A stretch of 64,000 bases of DNA from Lumbricus rubellus (GCA_945859605.1 OX243817.1:32128924-32192923); one strand, 5' to 3'. Shown: positions 1 through 8,500, counted from the stretch's first letter. Notes: generated from the sequence alone by a model not told the origin. Program-made: numbers and translations.

Positions 1-1
1 A

Positions 2-655
2 AGGCTAGATGGAGCAAACCCAGCGACTGGCGATCTAAATATGAGTGGTCATACTATTAGAGGTCTGCCTACAACGAATACAACGAATACAGCGAATACT
101 CCGGAAGCGGGAATAGATGAGGCTGTGAGTCGGGGACAAGTAATAGATTTAATGCAGAATCACGATGACACCCCGACCAACAATAATCATTTGACGAATA
201 AGAAATACGTCGATGAACAACTTACTTCGAAAGTGGCGACGGTGGTAGGACCCGCGGTTAGCGCTTACAGTTCAACTCAACAGGCTATAATCGCTAGAAC
301 TCACACTGCAGTTACTTTTGACGTAATAAGATGTGGTACCGCAAGACACGGTATTGAACAGGGTATCGGAACGACTTCTTTCTTCTCCAGTAAAGCCGGG
401 TACTATATCGTTTCGGTGTACATAGAATTTTGTAACAATAGTAATACCGCGTATGGCACCGTCCACCTGTATAAAAATGGGGCGTCGTACATGCAAATCT
501 CCGGCGGAGGGAGTACGAAAGGTTCGCACAACCATTCAATCGGTAGTAACATAGTTTTTCTAGACGATTTCGATTACCTCAACATACACGCTTTTTCATC
601 CATCGCTACGAACATTTTGTGTAGGGACTTTTCAGCGGTATTCTTACGGCCGTAA
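2..655 (+). CDS. Fibre-like protein 1 with C1q/TNF-like head (5' partial)
   Basis: The frame is open back to position 2, so the ATG at 41 is probably internal and the N-terminus is missing. The upstream codons read RLDGANPATGDLNM, which matches the LRLDGSN...GDIDMNGH segment of the next gene; this looks like a shared shaft or attachment module. The C-terminal ~125 residues (from about FDVIRCGTARHGIEQ) have the alternating hydrophobic strands and terminal FLRP of a C1q/TNF-like trimeric jelly roll. In related viruses and phages such heads sit on capsid or tail fibres and bind receptors; that role is inferred here. It is followed 24 bp later by a second fibre-like gene on the same strand. Confidence 0.7.
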   Translation, partial: RLDGANPATGDLNMSGHTIRGLPTTNTTNTANTPEAGIDEAVSRGQVIDLMQNHDDTPTNNNHLTNKKYVDEQLTSKVATVVGPAVSAYSSTQQAIIARTHTAVTFDVIRCGTARHGIEQGIGTTSFFSSKAGYYIVSVYIEFCNNSNTAYGTVHLYKNGASYMQISGGGSTKGSHNHSIGSNIVFLDDFDYLNIHAFSSIATNILCRDFSAVFLRP

Positions 656-679
656 TTAATAAAAATTATTATATTCAAA

Positions 680-1567
680 ATGCCTGTTGATAAATTTGGA
701 CATACAGATTCAGGATCTACGCAAAGAGTAATTGCTGGGGGCGTTACGCTATCTCAGATAAACAGTACTTTTCTAAGGCTAGATGGAAGCAACGACGTTG
801 CCGGAGATATAGATATGAACGGCCATCATCTCGTAGGGTTACCGACTGATTACCCTTTTACGGGTAACGGGGGCGAAGCTATTAGTTCAGCCCAGGCTAT
901 TGCCCTAGTCACTGATAAAATCACTAATAGCGCCGAGCCTACCGGTATTAGAGATTACGTTTCGGGTATGAGGGTATCCCCAGGCAATCTAGTGAGAAAT
1001 ACGACGAGCGGTATTACATATAGGTTTGAAGGAACGACTGGAGCTATAACAGCGGCACCAGCATTGTCCCCGAATTGGAGACCTACAACCGGACCGGCTA
1101 TTTGCGCGTTGAAAGAGTCGGCAACATCGGGTGCGCCCGCAAGCTTGACTGGCGGATTCTCAGGCGACGATGTACAGCACGACCAATTAACGACCATCGC
1201 TATAAATACGGATTCGGCGTATACGGCGGCTGAAGGGGTAATAACTATTCCTCGTACGGGTGTATATCGACTTAGCGGATTCGCGAATTTCATGATCGGA
1301 AATGTGCGGAGTGATGATGTGGTAAAAAAAATAGTCAGGGTTGCGTATTTCAAATCCGAGTTACATAATAACGAACTTATTGGATACATGGCGGGTGGAC
1401 AAACAGTCGACAGCAGAGTATCGCTCGTATTACCAACCGCTGCCATGTCTTTAGTCGCTAGCGATCAGCTTGGTATGAGGGTATATTCCGCCGAATTCGA
1501 CAATCCAAAGGTTACCTCCCTTCTTATTGTGGCTGGATGTGGATTGCAGGTCGAGTTTTTGTACTAA
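680..1567 (+). CDS. Fibre-like protein 2 with jelly-roll-like head
   Basis: 295 residues. Residues ~20-80 repeat the module of the upstream gene (LRLDGSN, DIDMNGH, GLP, SSAQAI). A middle segment (~100-140) precedes a C-terminal ~150-residue domain with repeated beta-strand patterns (GVYRLSGFANFMI, LGMRVYSAEF, LQVEFLY) typical of C1q/TNF-like or other jelly-roll receptor-binding heads. The two heads are not obviously alike in sequence although the N-terminal modules are, so the pair looks like a duplication with head replacement or fast divergence. The start ATG follows an AT-rich spacer of 24 bp. The gene converges on the capsid gene at 1693-2982. The fibre role is inferred from fold and context. 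Confidence 0.65.
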   Translation: MPVDKFGHTDSGSTQRVIAGGVTLSQINSTFLRLDGSNDVAGDIDMNGHHLVGLPTDYPFTGNGGEAISSAQAIALVTDKITNSAEPTGIRDYVSGMRVSPGNLVRNTTSGITYRFEGTTGAITAAPALSPNWRPTTGPAICALKESATSGAPASLTGGFSGDDVQHDQLTTIAINTDSAYTAAEGVITIPRTGVYRLSGFANFMIGNVRSDDVVKKIVRVAYFKSELHNNELIGYMAGGQTVDSRVSLVLPTAAMSLVASDQLGMRVYSAEFDNPKVTSLLIVAGCGLQVEFLY

Positions 1568-1692
1568 GTCCGTATTTTTTTCCCGTTGATACCTATCGTC
1601 CGAGAACACACGATAGGTATCTACAAGTCTCAAAGTCTCATTATTCAGAACTGTCGGGCATCTCATCTTCATCGGCCATTCTATCATGAACT

Positions 1693-2982
1693 TCAATATA
1701 CCACGCTCATTTTCTGTCCGTCCGATTGAAACCTCAGTAACTTGTCTGAAATCACCATTGCATACGCTTCCGTATTGGCTGGCGGCGCCGTATTAAACGT
1801 GCCTTTGATCTGGATATCGACCACCGATGACTTCAGACGCTCGGATTGCTTGCTCACGTCAAACACTATAATCGGAAACAGATCTTTGAAGTCCGAGGGT
1901 GTGATATTGCTTTGCGTCGTTAGTTCGTCCATTCCATAGTATTTTTCACTGAACGCGGCTGCTGCTCGGTACACCCGCGAGAATTGTTGATTCGGAAATG
2001 ATAGGTTATAGTCGACAGCTGGATATCGGTCCTGGTTCATCATCACGAACATGTTTTTGAGATCGCAATGATTGAAAACGGATGGATTGTGTTCTTGATC
2101 GCCGCTTTTGTCGGTTTGAAAACCCAAGATGATGTACCTAGGCTTCTCAGGTAAAGACTTGACGCTAAGTCTCCAGCTAAAATTAGTCGACTGCGCGACG
2201 GAAGTGGTATCGCATTGACGGGCTCTGTACGCAACTGGCAACGACGCTTTCGATTCGATCGTTTTGTACAACTGCATTTTTTCCATATCCGCGGGAATAA
2301 CGTGTGGCATAAACCATGAGATTTTATCTACCCTCACTTTCCCTGCACCAGCGGCAGCGAGTCTAAAAATTGCGTCATCATCGGCTTTACGAACAAGAGT
2401 TAGCGTATGTTTCATACCAAAAACAACCTTGTCGTAATCATCGCAAAATCCGAAAATATGCTTCAATTGATCTACAAAGCTAAAAGTACCTTTGGCATTT
2501 GGTTTTTGAATTATATACGACTGTCTAACGGCGAAACCTTGATTATTCGCGATAGCAGCCGTCGCCCCGCTGTCCTTGTACCACAACTGATTCAAACCTT
2601 GAGCTAGTTGAAAATCATTCGGGTATTTGAGTAATCCGAGCATCGTCGTTGCTTGACCTGGGTAAAATAACGATTCAATTTCCTGATTCGACAGGGAATA
2701 CGAAATTTGACTGAAAAGATGCATGAGCCCATTATTCGTAAGGGTTGCTTCATCAGCATTAACGTAGAAGGTGTTGTCCGCCTTCGTCAATCTACCCTCG
2801 AATAACAGGTAAGATTCTGCTGGATGACAAAATAAATCTTGAAGTTCGATGTTTATTCTAATCTCGCCGGAGGTGTTTAGATTCGCCCCCGATATCGGTT
2901 CATACTCGTACCATTCGTAGCGTTCGACGCTTTCATCGCTCAATGGTTGTTCGGTAAATCTTAGAATATCGGATGATTGCAT
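1693..2982 (-). CDS. Major capsid protein, double jelly-roll (hexon-type)
   Basis: 429 residues. The protein matches the Polinton/adintovirus capsid family as I know it: an N-terminal segment with SGANLNTSGEIRI, then HPAESYLLFEGRLTKAD, LTNNGLMHLFSQISY, IESLFYPGQATTMLGLLKYP and HIFGFCDDYDKVVFG. Its C-terminal half carries the second jelly roll (KPRYIILGFQTD, DLFPIIVFDVS). Family members form pseudo-hexameric trimers that build the icosahedral shell. The ORF is intact at full family length. It is the first of a run of minus-strand virion genes; the next gene upstream ends 40 bp from its start, across an AT-rich spacer. Confidence 0.88.
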   Translation of the reverse strand: MQSSDILRFTEQPLSDESVERYEWYEYEPISGANLNTSGEIRINIELQDLFCHPAESYLLFEGRLTKADNTFYVNADEATLTNNGLMHLFSQISYSLSNQEIESLFYPGQATTMLGLLKYPNDFQLAQGLNQLWYKDSGATAAIANNQGFAVRQSYIIQKPNAKGTFSFVDQLKHIFGFCDDYDKVVFGMKHTLTLVRKADDDAIFRLAAAGAGKVRVDKISWFMPHVIPADMEKMQLYKTIESKASLPVAYRARQCDTTSVAQSTNFSWRLSVKSLPEKPRYIILGFQTDKSGDQEHNPSVFNHCDLKNMFVMMNQDRYPAVDYNLSFPNQQFSRVYRAAAAFSEKYYGMDELTTQSNITPSDFKDLFPIIVFDVSKQSERLKSSVVDIQIKGTFNTAPPANTEAYAMVISDKLLRFQSDGQKMSVVY

Positions 2983-3022
2983 TTTTACTACTACGCGATA
3001 ATATATTTTTTACGCGATTTTA

Positions 3023-3472
3023 TTACGCGACCTTCATTCCGGCGCCGTTTAGCGAGCGTTCTAAATCTTGTATCGATATGACACCGTTCTTCTTCAGACC
3101 ATCCCCCATCATCAGATTATTAATATTTGGACTCAACCCGACGCTACCTACGCTACTCAGCCGATCTAAAATTTGTCTAGTTTCCGGCGTAATTTTCTTG
3201 GAGGTGGGAGTAGGAGCAGGAGTAAACAGTTTGGCCACTGCTTTGTCCACTAATCGTTTGCCAGCGTCGATTGCGGTTGTTTTCCCAACATCGATGGCCT
3301 TTTCCCCAATTTCTTTCGCCACGTCTTTACTCGCGTTGAGAGCGGTCGTTGCTAATTGTTTGGCGGCGTTCGACGTAACTAGCCGTTTGAAAAATCCCGA
3401 AATTGTATCGAATATTCCCGATCCTCCGATAACGTATTGTTTCCTATACCTCCTTCTATTAATGACCTGCAT
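3023..3472 (-). CDS. Small basic virion core protein (adenovirus pX-like)
   Basis: 149 residues. It has a very basic N-terminus (NRRRYRKQY), a Gly-Ser-Gly segment followed by an amphipathic or hydrophobic stretch (IFDTISGFFKRLV), then an Ala/Lys-rich helical part with AKEIGEKAIDVGKTTAIDAG. A Pro/Thr linker leads to a short C-terminal domain. This layout resembles the small core or membrane-active proteins carried beside Polinton capsid genes and likened to adenovirus pX or pVI. A role in genome condensation or membrane disruption during entry is family-level inference. Only 1 bp separates its start codon from the stop of the next gene upstream, consistent with one transcription block. Confidence 0.5.
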   Translation of the reverse strand: MQVINRRRYRKQYVIGGSGIFDTISGFFKRLVTSNAAKQLATTALNASKDVAKEIGEKAIDVGKTTAIDAGKRLVDKAVAKLFTPAPTPTSKKITPETRQILDRLSSVGSVGLSPNINNLMMGDGLKKNGVISIQDLERSLNGAGMKVA

Positions 3473-3473
3473 T

Positions 3474-4373
3474 TTACAATGTCAACATTATATTTTTGTA
3501 AGCATCATTACTCAGCACTCCCTGCCTCAATAATGCGTCGCACATCGCCACGATTTCGTTTCTCACACCGGTATTACCTGCTTTGAAGCTTTGAAATCGT
3601 AGCTCTAGCTGTTTCGCTAATACGTTTGGATCTTCAGAAATAACGATTACACCGACGCCTTTGCCCACCGCATTACGAGTCCTCTTTTCCCATATCGGTT
3701 TGATAATTTCCCGATATTTGGCGCTCACAGATGCTTTGGGTTTGTTAGGATTTTTTGGCTGTCTGATAGCATCCGTCGCGAGTAGAATCTCGGCGTAATC
3801 GTCTCTATCATTATTATCGTATATCGACGTGTTCGGCTGTTTCATCGTCAACAACTCCCAAAGCCCCGGTGTTCCGCTATACGTCTTATTTCCAACCGTC
3901 ACATCGTCTCCTTGAATAAAAATCGGAGTGTCGCCGATGTAGAATTGTCCATTTTTTGATCTTATTCCGAACGTCGTGTCTACAATTTTTCTATCGGAGG
4001 CGTATTGATGAAGGTACTTGGTGGCTACATCACCTAATTCTAAAGTTCTAATATCCTCAGTCGGATCGTCGCTATACGCTTCTATCGAGGGATACTGAGG
4101 AAATTGAACCTTCAACGAAGCGGGTAGCGTCTGTAGTGCGTTTGTAGTAGCTACCGAGTTTTCTTTGATGGCGGATAGTAAGACATTTTGCTCTTTGGAA
4201 ATTGCGGATTGCGAATCGACGATAGGCTTGTACAGCTTGGTTAATTCTTGTTGTAGCCCGGAATCCCCCAATCTCTCCGATAAAAAGTTTTGTTGAATAT
4301 TCTTCTTGGATTTCAGAAACTCTTCGACTATAAAATCTCTTTTCGCTGGGTCATCTATCTTTAGAAACGACAT
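3474..4373 (-). CDS. DUF8207-like Polinton protein
   Basis: 299 residues from the ATG at 4373. An upstream in-frame extension to 4511 consists only of Lys/Thr/Arg repeats from a 12-bp satellite, so MSFLKIDD is the better start, and an AT-rich promoter-like spacer precedes it. The central region (FGIRSKNGQFYIGDTPI, GNKTYSGTPGLWELL, YAEILLATDAIRQ) matches the conserved block I associate with DUF8207, widespread in Polinton-like loci of invertebrates. The N-terminal third is predicted helical (KSKKNIQQNFLSERL...). Function is unknown. A virion or packaging role is suggested only by its place between core protein and membrane protein genes. Confidence 0.6.
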   Translation of the reverse strand: MSFLKIDDPAKRDFIVEEFLKSKKNIQQNFLSERLGDSGLQQELTKLYKPIVDSQSAISKEQNVLLSAIKENSVATTNALQTLPASLKVQFPQYPSIEAYSDDPTEDIRTLELGDVATKYLHQYASDRKIVDTTFGIRSKNGQFYIGDTPIFIQGDDVTVGNKTYSGTPGLWELLTMKQPNTSIYDNNDRDDYAEILLATDAIRQPKNPNKPKASVSAKYREIIKPIWEKRTRNAVGKGVGVIVISEDPNVLAKQLELRFQSFKAGNTGVRNEIVAMCDALLRQGVLSNDAYKNIMLTL

Positions 4374-4390
4374 TTTTAATAAAAAATTTA

Positions 4391-4484
4391 ATGTTTTTCG
4401 ACGTGTTTCTCGGCGTGTTTTTCGACATGTTTTTCGACATGTTTTTCCACGTGTTTTTCGACATGTTTTTTGACGTGTGTAAAA
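4391..4484. repeat. 12-bp tandem repeat, GTTTTTCGACAT-type units
   Basis: About seven to eight units of a 12-mer (GTTTTTCGACAT with variants such as CCACGT and CGGCGT) lie directly upstream of the 3474-4373 gene. Read on the minus strand they are in frame and give KTCR/KTRR repeats, which artificially extends that ORF. The position between two virion genes suggests a spacer or regulatory array rather than coding sequence. Confidence 0.75.
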
Positions 4485-4553
4485 ACACAAGTTAGACGTA
4501 TTTTCAGACATAGCGACATAGGTCTACAAAACTCTACAAAACTCTACAAAACT

Positions 4554-5252
4554 CTACATGATTTCATACATGTTCGCGTTAGTCGTCTTTCTCACAGATT
4601 CGGTATTTTTCTCAAACATGCTTTGAAAGGACTGCCTGACTTCTTCTCTTCCCCGATCGATGAGAGATTGTTTCGTTTCCTCGTCCATCGCGTCTATCGC
4701 AACTTTCGACTTACTTTTAATTTCTTCTTTCATACCATTGAATTTTTCAATCTCGCTTAGAATCAGAGAATATTCCTCATTTGAAATGTGATCATCCACG
4801 AGAGCTTTTGAAATATGGTCGCTGATCGTGTTGAGCTTCGCGTCAGCTAGCGTTTTGATCTTTTCGTGCTTCTCCGCCTTCAGGGCGAGCTTTTTACTTA
4901 TTCGGCTGCCGATTATACTCAATAGCCCCGCACCTAGCGCTGTCCCTTCCATAGCAATAGCGATGGGGGTCGCAATTATGGTGGCTAGTACACCGATTCC
5001 CGAAATTCCGAGCCCCATCGTGACCACCATGAGGAAGTTGTCTACTACGCCGATTACGCTTACACTTCTATGATACTCTTTACTCAACGTTGCTCTTTTG
5101 TCTCGTTCTTGTTCGATCTTTTTTTTGATTTCGCTAATCTTTTGAAGCCGATACGTTTGTGCGGACCCTGCGGCTATTTGTATTTCACCTTCTGGCGCAG
5201 ACGGTGTTATATTTGTTAGGTTTGGGTCGAGTTTGATGCCGTCGTATTCCAT
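4554..5252 (-). CDS. Polinton protein with membrane hairpin and coiled coils
   Basis: 232 residues. Residues ~35-60 are a charged helix (KISEIKKKIEQERDKRATL). Residues ~65-115 form two adjacent hydrophobic glycine-rich stretches (VVTMGLGISGIGVLATIIATPIAIA, split here by gene order into a hairpin; GTALGAGLLSIIG) that could be a membrane hairpin. The remainder is helical and charged (KKLALKAEKHEKIK, EEIKSKSKVAIDAMDEETKQ). I recognise the same protein type next to capsid genes in cnidarian and other Polinton-like loci, but no function is established to my knowledge. An 11-bp repeat (CTACAAAACTC) occurs three to four times at 4521-4557 and contains the stop codon. Confidence 0.6.
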   Translation of the reverse strand: MEYDGIKLDPNLTNITPSAPEGEIQIAAGSAQTYRLQKISEIKKKIEQERDKRATLSKEYHRSVSVIGVVDNFLMVVTMGLGISGIGVLATIIATPIAIAMEGTALGAGLLSIIGSRISKKLALKAEKHEKIKTLADAKLNTISDHISKALVDDHISNEEYSLILSEIEKFNGMKEEIKSKSKVAIDAMDEETKQSLIDRGREEVRQSFQSMFEKNTESVRKTTNANMYEIM

Positions 5253-5278
5253 TCGTTTATTTTAGGCAATATTTTTTT

Positions 5279-5677
5279 TTACCGTTGATAATTTACATAG
5301 CATAGCGAATCTCCTTCGTTTATAGTTACTGCTGAATCGGAGTTGTTTTGAATGGAAACTATGATATCATCAACCACATCTTCTGAAATCACTCCGTCTA
5401 GTAAGCTACATCGTCGTTCCTTGATAGCCTGTCTGAGGGAAACGAGGCAAAGACCTGCTGCCATTTCTACACCTAGTCCAAGCCTTAGCGTATTTGCCGC
5501 CTTTGGTTGTATCGTAATATCACTTTGCGCAAAAATCTCCCATCGCAGACCCCCTAGTTGTCTTACTGGGGTGCGAGTAACACCGCTCGTAATCTTCCAA
5601 AAGACTGAAACGGGCTGCGTTCTAACCTCTACCGGTCTAGTTGGTTTAGTTCCAAATTTGTGTATTGGTCTCGACAT
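5279..5677 (-). CDS. dUTPase-fold protein with degenerate active site
   Basis: 132 residues. From residue ~45 the strand order follows the trimeric dUTPase fold: WEIFAQSDITIQPKAANTLRLGLGVEM corresponds to the region around motif 1 and the following strands, LLDGVISEDVVDD to motif 3 (usual GVIDxDYxG), and NNSDSAVTINEGDSLCYV to motif 4. The motif 3 Asp is replaced by Ser, and no PRSG motif 2 is seen, so catalysis is unlikely. Adenoviruses carry comparable inactive dUTPase relatives. A structural or host-interaction role is possible. The first 40 residues (RPIHKFGTKPTRPVEVRTQPV) are an extended N-terminal arm. Confidence 0.55.
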   Translation of the reverse strand: MSRPIHKFGTKPTRPVEVRTQPVSVFWKITSGVTRTPVRQLGGLRWEIFAQSDITIQPKAANTLRLGLGVEMAAGLCLVSLRQAIKERRCSLLDGVISEDVVDDIIVSIQNNSDSAVTINEGDSLCYVNYQR

Positions 5678-5693
5678 TTTATAATATAATAAT

Positions 5694-6290
5694 TTATAAT
5701 ATCATGCCGAGAATCGGAATGTTTCGAAACGGAGAATTAGGACCGAGCAAAAGTCCTTCACCCCTAGCATACCCCGACCCTGTTTTCATGTACAACCCGG
5801 ATGCCGTTATTGAGCTACCTTTTTGCCACGGAGACAAGTACAAACCAGATCCAGCTGGTCTTATCTTGCACGCTATGTCACCTCTCTTGACATACATTAC
5901 ACCCGAACCGCTGATTTTATCCACAATCTTAGTAGTTGCCGCGGAGCCTAGACCGCTCAATGCCCCCATCGCTAAACTTGGCAGCGCATTAGACAGAAGG
6001 AACCGTCCCGCTGTCGTTAGAAACGGAAGTATTGCGCCTATAAATCCGCCTTCGACTTTCTTATTGTTCTCCAATTGCGTTTTACTCATTTTAATAATCA
6101 TGCCAGTTCCTTTTTGGTAGGCCGTTGTCATTTTATTGATTTGCGCCTGGGTGAGAGCTAAAACGTGTTCATCATTAAAATCATCGTGTGATAGTTTGAT
6201 ACTCACGCCGGTTCCCGCTTCAAGCGATCTTTTAATTTTGTCTTGTTGCGCTTCCGGAATATTAACGTTTACTTTCAGGTAACGACTCAT
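5694..6290 (-). CDS. Membrane-active/core protein of Polinton type
   Basis: 198 residues. The N-terminal part carries two similar short repeats (GTGVSIKLSHDDF... and GTGMIIKMSKTQL), each followed by LALTQAQINKM-like text. Then comes a hydrophobic Gly/Ala-rich segment at ~80-115 (GGFIGAILPFLTTAGRF, ALPSLAMGALSGLGSAAT) like the pX/pVI-type peptides of adenoviruses and Polintons. The C-terminal third is Gly/Ser-rich. I know this protein type from many Polinton-like loci, where it is thought to be a minor virion component; membrane lysis is inference. The start is supported by the AT-rich element just upstream. Confidence 0.6.
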   Translation of the reverse strand: MSRYLKVNVNIPEAQQDKIKRSLEAGTGVSIKLSHDDFNDEHVLALTQAQINKMTTAYQKGTGMIIKMSKTQLENNKKVEGGFIGAILPFLTTAGRFLLSNALPSLAMGALSGLGSAATTKIVDKISGSGVMYVKRGDIACKIRPAGSGLYLSPWQKGSSITASGLYMKTGSGYARGEGLLLGPNSPFRNIPILGMIL

Positions 6291-6317
6291 TTTATTAATA
6301 AATTACAAAAAAAACTT

Positions 6318-7117
6318 TCAAACTTCTCTGACGTGAAATCGAATCGCCAGTTCTTCGCCTCGAAGATTTAGTAGGTTCCCATGTTGGTCTGTGAGCCTCG
6401 TTTCCATCGTTGAAATTGTAGATAGCAAAATCGGGAGATATATTAAATTATGTGGCACTTCGATAATCTTGTAACCCGGGCCTACGTTTGGGAAAAAAGA
6501 ATAGGCTATATCACGTTTTCCGATGTTCCGTTAGTGTACGAAGACCCGATAATGTCGCTGGTCACTCTTAGGCTGCTTACACTCATTATATTTACCAAGT
6601 CCTCCGATTCATTATATCCGCCCGATTAGATCCATCTGTTGAAACCTAGAACCTTTCCAATCGAATTCTTTGGCGTAAAGTCAACCATATAACCCGCTGC
6701 TATATTTACTACAGACCTCAGGGTGTTGGTGTTTGGTGCTATTGAGATACAGTAAGCGTCATTTACTCCGTCGAAATGCCCATTCCCCTTCATGACCCTC
6801 TGTATATATTCGTTTACATCCGTTATTTCATAGCAACCCTCTGGAACTTCAATGTTTACCCAATCTGTGCCAGAATCCGGCGAATACCTGAAGCCGTTGT
6901 TTGTCGCATCGATATTTGGAAAAGAATAGTACGTCTCGAGGGCAACTAAGGCCATTTCGTATTTCTTATTCTTCTCCAGTTCAAGTAGTGGATTAAACTT
7001 CGTTCTGATTCGCGTGCTCTTTTCGCTTAGAAAAATGGAAAATGATGTTTTTGGTTCCGTGTTACAGGCCGTCTTTTCCGTGTTTTCTGATATCTGTTTG
7101 AGAAGCGATGATTCCAT
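6318..7117 (-). pseudogene. Penton-type minor capsid protein, broken
   Basis: The intact part (163 residues from the ATG at 7117) has the family's features: KKYEMALVALETYYSFPNI, NNGFRYSPDSG, VEVPEGCYEI-type text and FTPKNSIGKVLGFN. An in-frame TAA at 6626-6628 then stops it. Recognisable C-terminal coding continues in the same frame to about 6515, meets a second stop, and resumes in another frame down to a TGA at 6318-6320, where KIIEVPHNLIYLP and RGEELAIRFHVREV, typical of the family's end, are visible. So there are at least one nonsense change and one indel (about 6,500-6,515). Family members form the single-jelly-roll penton at capsid vertices. Confidence 0.75.
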
Positions 7118-7156
7118 TTTTACTATACAATATTATACATTACAATTTTTACAATT

Positions 7157-7945
7157 TTACAATAGCGGATCCTCGATTACATAAAATGTGTCGAGTCCGC
7201 ATCGGTATTTGCCATTGTACTTGTGGCTAGTTAGGTCCAAAACCACGAATCCATGAGGTTGTTCCCATACTGTTTTGCATAGTTTTTTAAATTCATCTTT
7301 CGACATGTCTGTACTCACATGATCGTTATAGATATGATTACAATTTTTCAGGTCTTGTTTGAACAGGCAAATAAAGTTCACATTTTCTCTGATTGTTTGG
7401 CGCGGTAATTTGAAATAATTCTGGGCGAGGTAAAAGCAATCTACATTACTATGCCTCCCCCGATTATAATACGTTTCGCATTTGTTTTGTCTTTCCAATT
7501 GAAGATCGTCAAAAATCATCAGGTTCTTCTTCTCAGCGCTCAAATCTCTCGGGTCCGGTACATCTTCGGCGCTCTCAAAGAACTTTGCAATTATATCAGA
7601 TTTAGCTTCTAACTTTTTTGCTATTTCCTCCATAACGAGGTCTGGTGATGCATTTAGGCCCACGATTTCATCTCGGTGCTCGAACAACCAAACGATCGCT
7701 TCTTTCGGTAATTTTTCTTCGTATGCTTTTTTGATAATACGATATTCCGGTTGAAACAGAGAAGTGCCGAATACCTGCAAGTTATTATAATCCAACCAGT
7801 CTGGCCTAAGTAAAAGATTAAGAAGAAGCGTTGTTTTTCCACACGCCGATTTCCCAACTATCAAACCACGTATGCTTTTGGGTAACAACGGATTATTAAA
7901 TCTTTTCGAGAGCGCTGTGCTCCAACTCAGATCATTAATCTCCAT
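7157..7945 (-). CDS. FtsK/HerA-type DNA packaging ATPase
   Basis: 262 residues from the ATG at 7945. Longer in-frame starts (to 8122) would overlap the divergent gene and add unrelated residues, so MEINDLSW is preferred. Walker A is GKSACGKT (31-38), Walker B is LMIFDD (142-147), followed by the family's NRGRHSNVDCFYLAQNYFKL and QTIREN segments (about 161-188), which match the A32/FtsK-HerA packaging ATPases of Polintons and large DNA viruses. The product would pump the genome into preformed capsids. The ORF is complete with all core motifs present. It shares a 30-bp AT-rich intergenic region with the plus-strand PLA2 gene. Confidence 0.88.
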   Translation of the reverse strand: MEINDLSWSTALSKRFNNPLLPKSIRGLIVGKSACGKTTLLLNLLLRPDWLDYNNLQVFGTSLFQPEYRIIKKAYEEKLPKEAIVWLFEHRDEIVGLNASPDLVMEEIAKKLEAKSDIIAKFFESAEDVPDPRDLSAEKKNLMIFDDLQLERQNKCETYYNRGRHSNVDCFYLAQNYFKLPRQTIRENVNFICLFKQDLKNCNHIYNDHVSTDMSKDEFKKLCKTVWEQPHGFVVLDLTSHKYNGKYRCGLDTFYVIEDPLL

Positions 7946-7975
7946 TTTTAAAATATATTTTTTATTACAAACGAA
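7946..7975. promoter_or_regulatory. Bidirectional AT-rich promoter region
   Basis: Only 30 bp, nearly all A/T, separate the start codons of the divergent ATPase and PLA2 genes, so both promoters must lie here or inside the genes. The minus strand reads TTTTAAAAATG at the ATPase start, and similar A/T-rich text ending in AAAATG or AAAAATG precedes several other virion genes of this element. Confidence 0.45.
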
Positions 7976-8500
7976 ATGTATTGCGTAAAATGTAAAAAAC
8001 AGACCGAGACGACAGATGTACAGAACGTCGTGACTAATAATGGGAGATCGATGCGTAGAGGTGTTTGCGTCGTATGCGGGAAAACAAAAACTCAATTCGT
8101 GAAGGCGTCCGCTGTTGCGCAAGGTGGGGATCTAGTTAGTTCACTGAACGCTGCCACTAGCAACATTAAATTACCTTGGGCTAAATTTCCGGGCGAATTA
8201 CATTTGCCGGGCCATCAGTTTACTGGTCCCGGTACTAGACTAGATTTGCGTCTGAATCCCAACGAAACCCCCAAAGATTGGAGCAAACCTATAAACAGGG
8301 TAGATAGTGCGGCATATGTTCACGACCTGGCATACAATCAACACACTGATACGGCTTCTAGGAATGTTGCCGATAGAGCAATGATAAACCAATTGAATAA
8401 TATACCTAATCCAAGTCTGCGGGAACGCGTAGAGAGGGCGATAGTCAAACCTATTTTATCCACGAAAGCGAGTCTCGGGTTAGGTTTTAAAAAAGCCTAA
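7976..8500 (+). CDS. Zinc-ribbon plus parvovirus-type phospholipase A2 domain protein
   Basis: 174 residues. The N-terminus has two CxxC pairs (CVKC at 3-6, CVVC at 31-34), a small zinc ribbon. The C-terminal part has the calcium-loop motif GPG (84-86) and the catalytic HDLAY (116-120) followed by D133, the pattern of the VP1-type viral PLA2 domain. In parvoviruses this activity breaches the endosomal membrane, and adintovirus-like elements often carry it; entry function here is inferred from the family. The frame is intact. The stop codon is followed at once by the truncated integrase reading frame, which overlaps by 10 bp. Confidence 0.78.
   Translation: MYCVKCKKQTETTDVQNVVTNNGRSMRRGVCVVCGKTKTQFVKASAVAQGGDLVSSLNAATSNIKLPWAKFPGELHLPGHQFTGPGTRLDLRLNPNETPKDWSKPINRVDSAAYVHDLAYNQHTDTASRNVADRAMINQLNNIPNPSLRERVERAIVKPILSTKASLGLGFKKA

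Noticed and set aside
1451..1696. 81-codon minus-strand ORF between fibre and capsid genes
   Set aside because: It overlaps the 3' end of the intact fibre gene and starts at the capsid gene's stop. It is most likely a shadow frame.
3474..4511. Longer N-terminus for the DUF8207-like protein
   Set aside because: The extra residues are only a translated 12-bp satellite. MSFLKIDD at 4373 follows the promoter-like spacer used by neighbouring genes.
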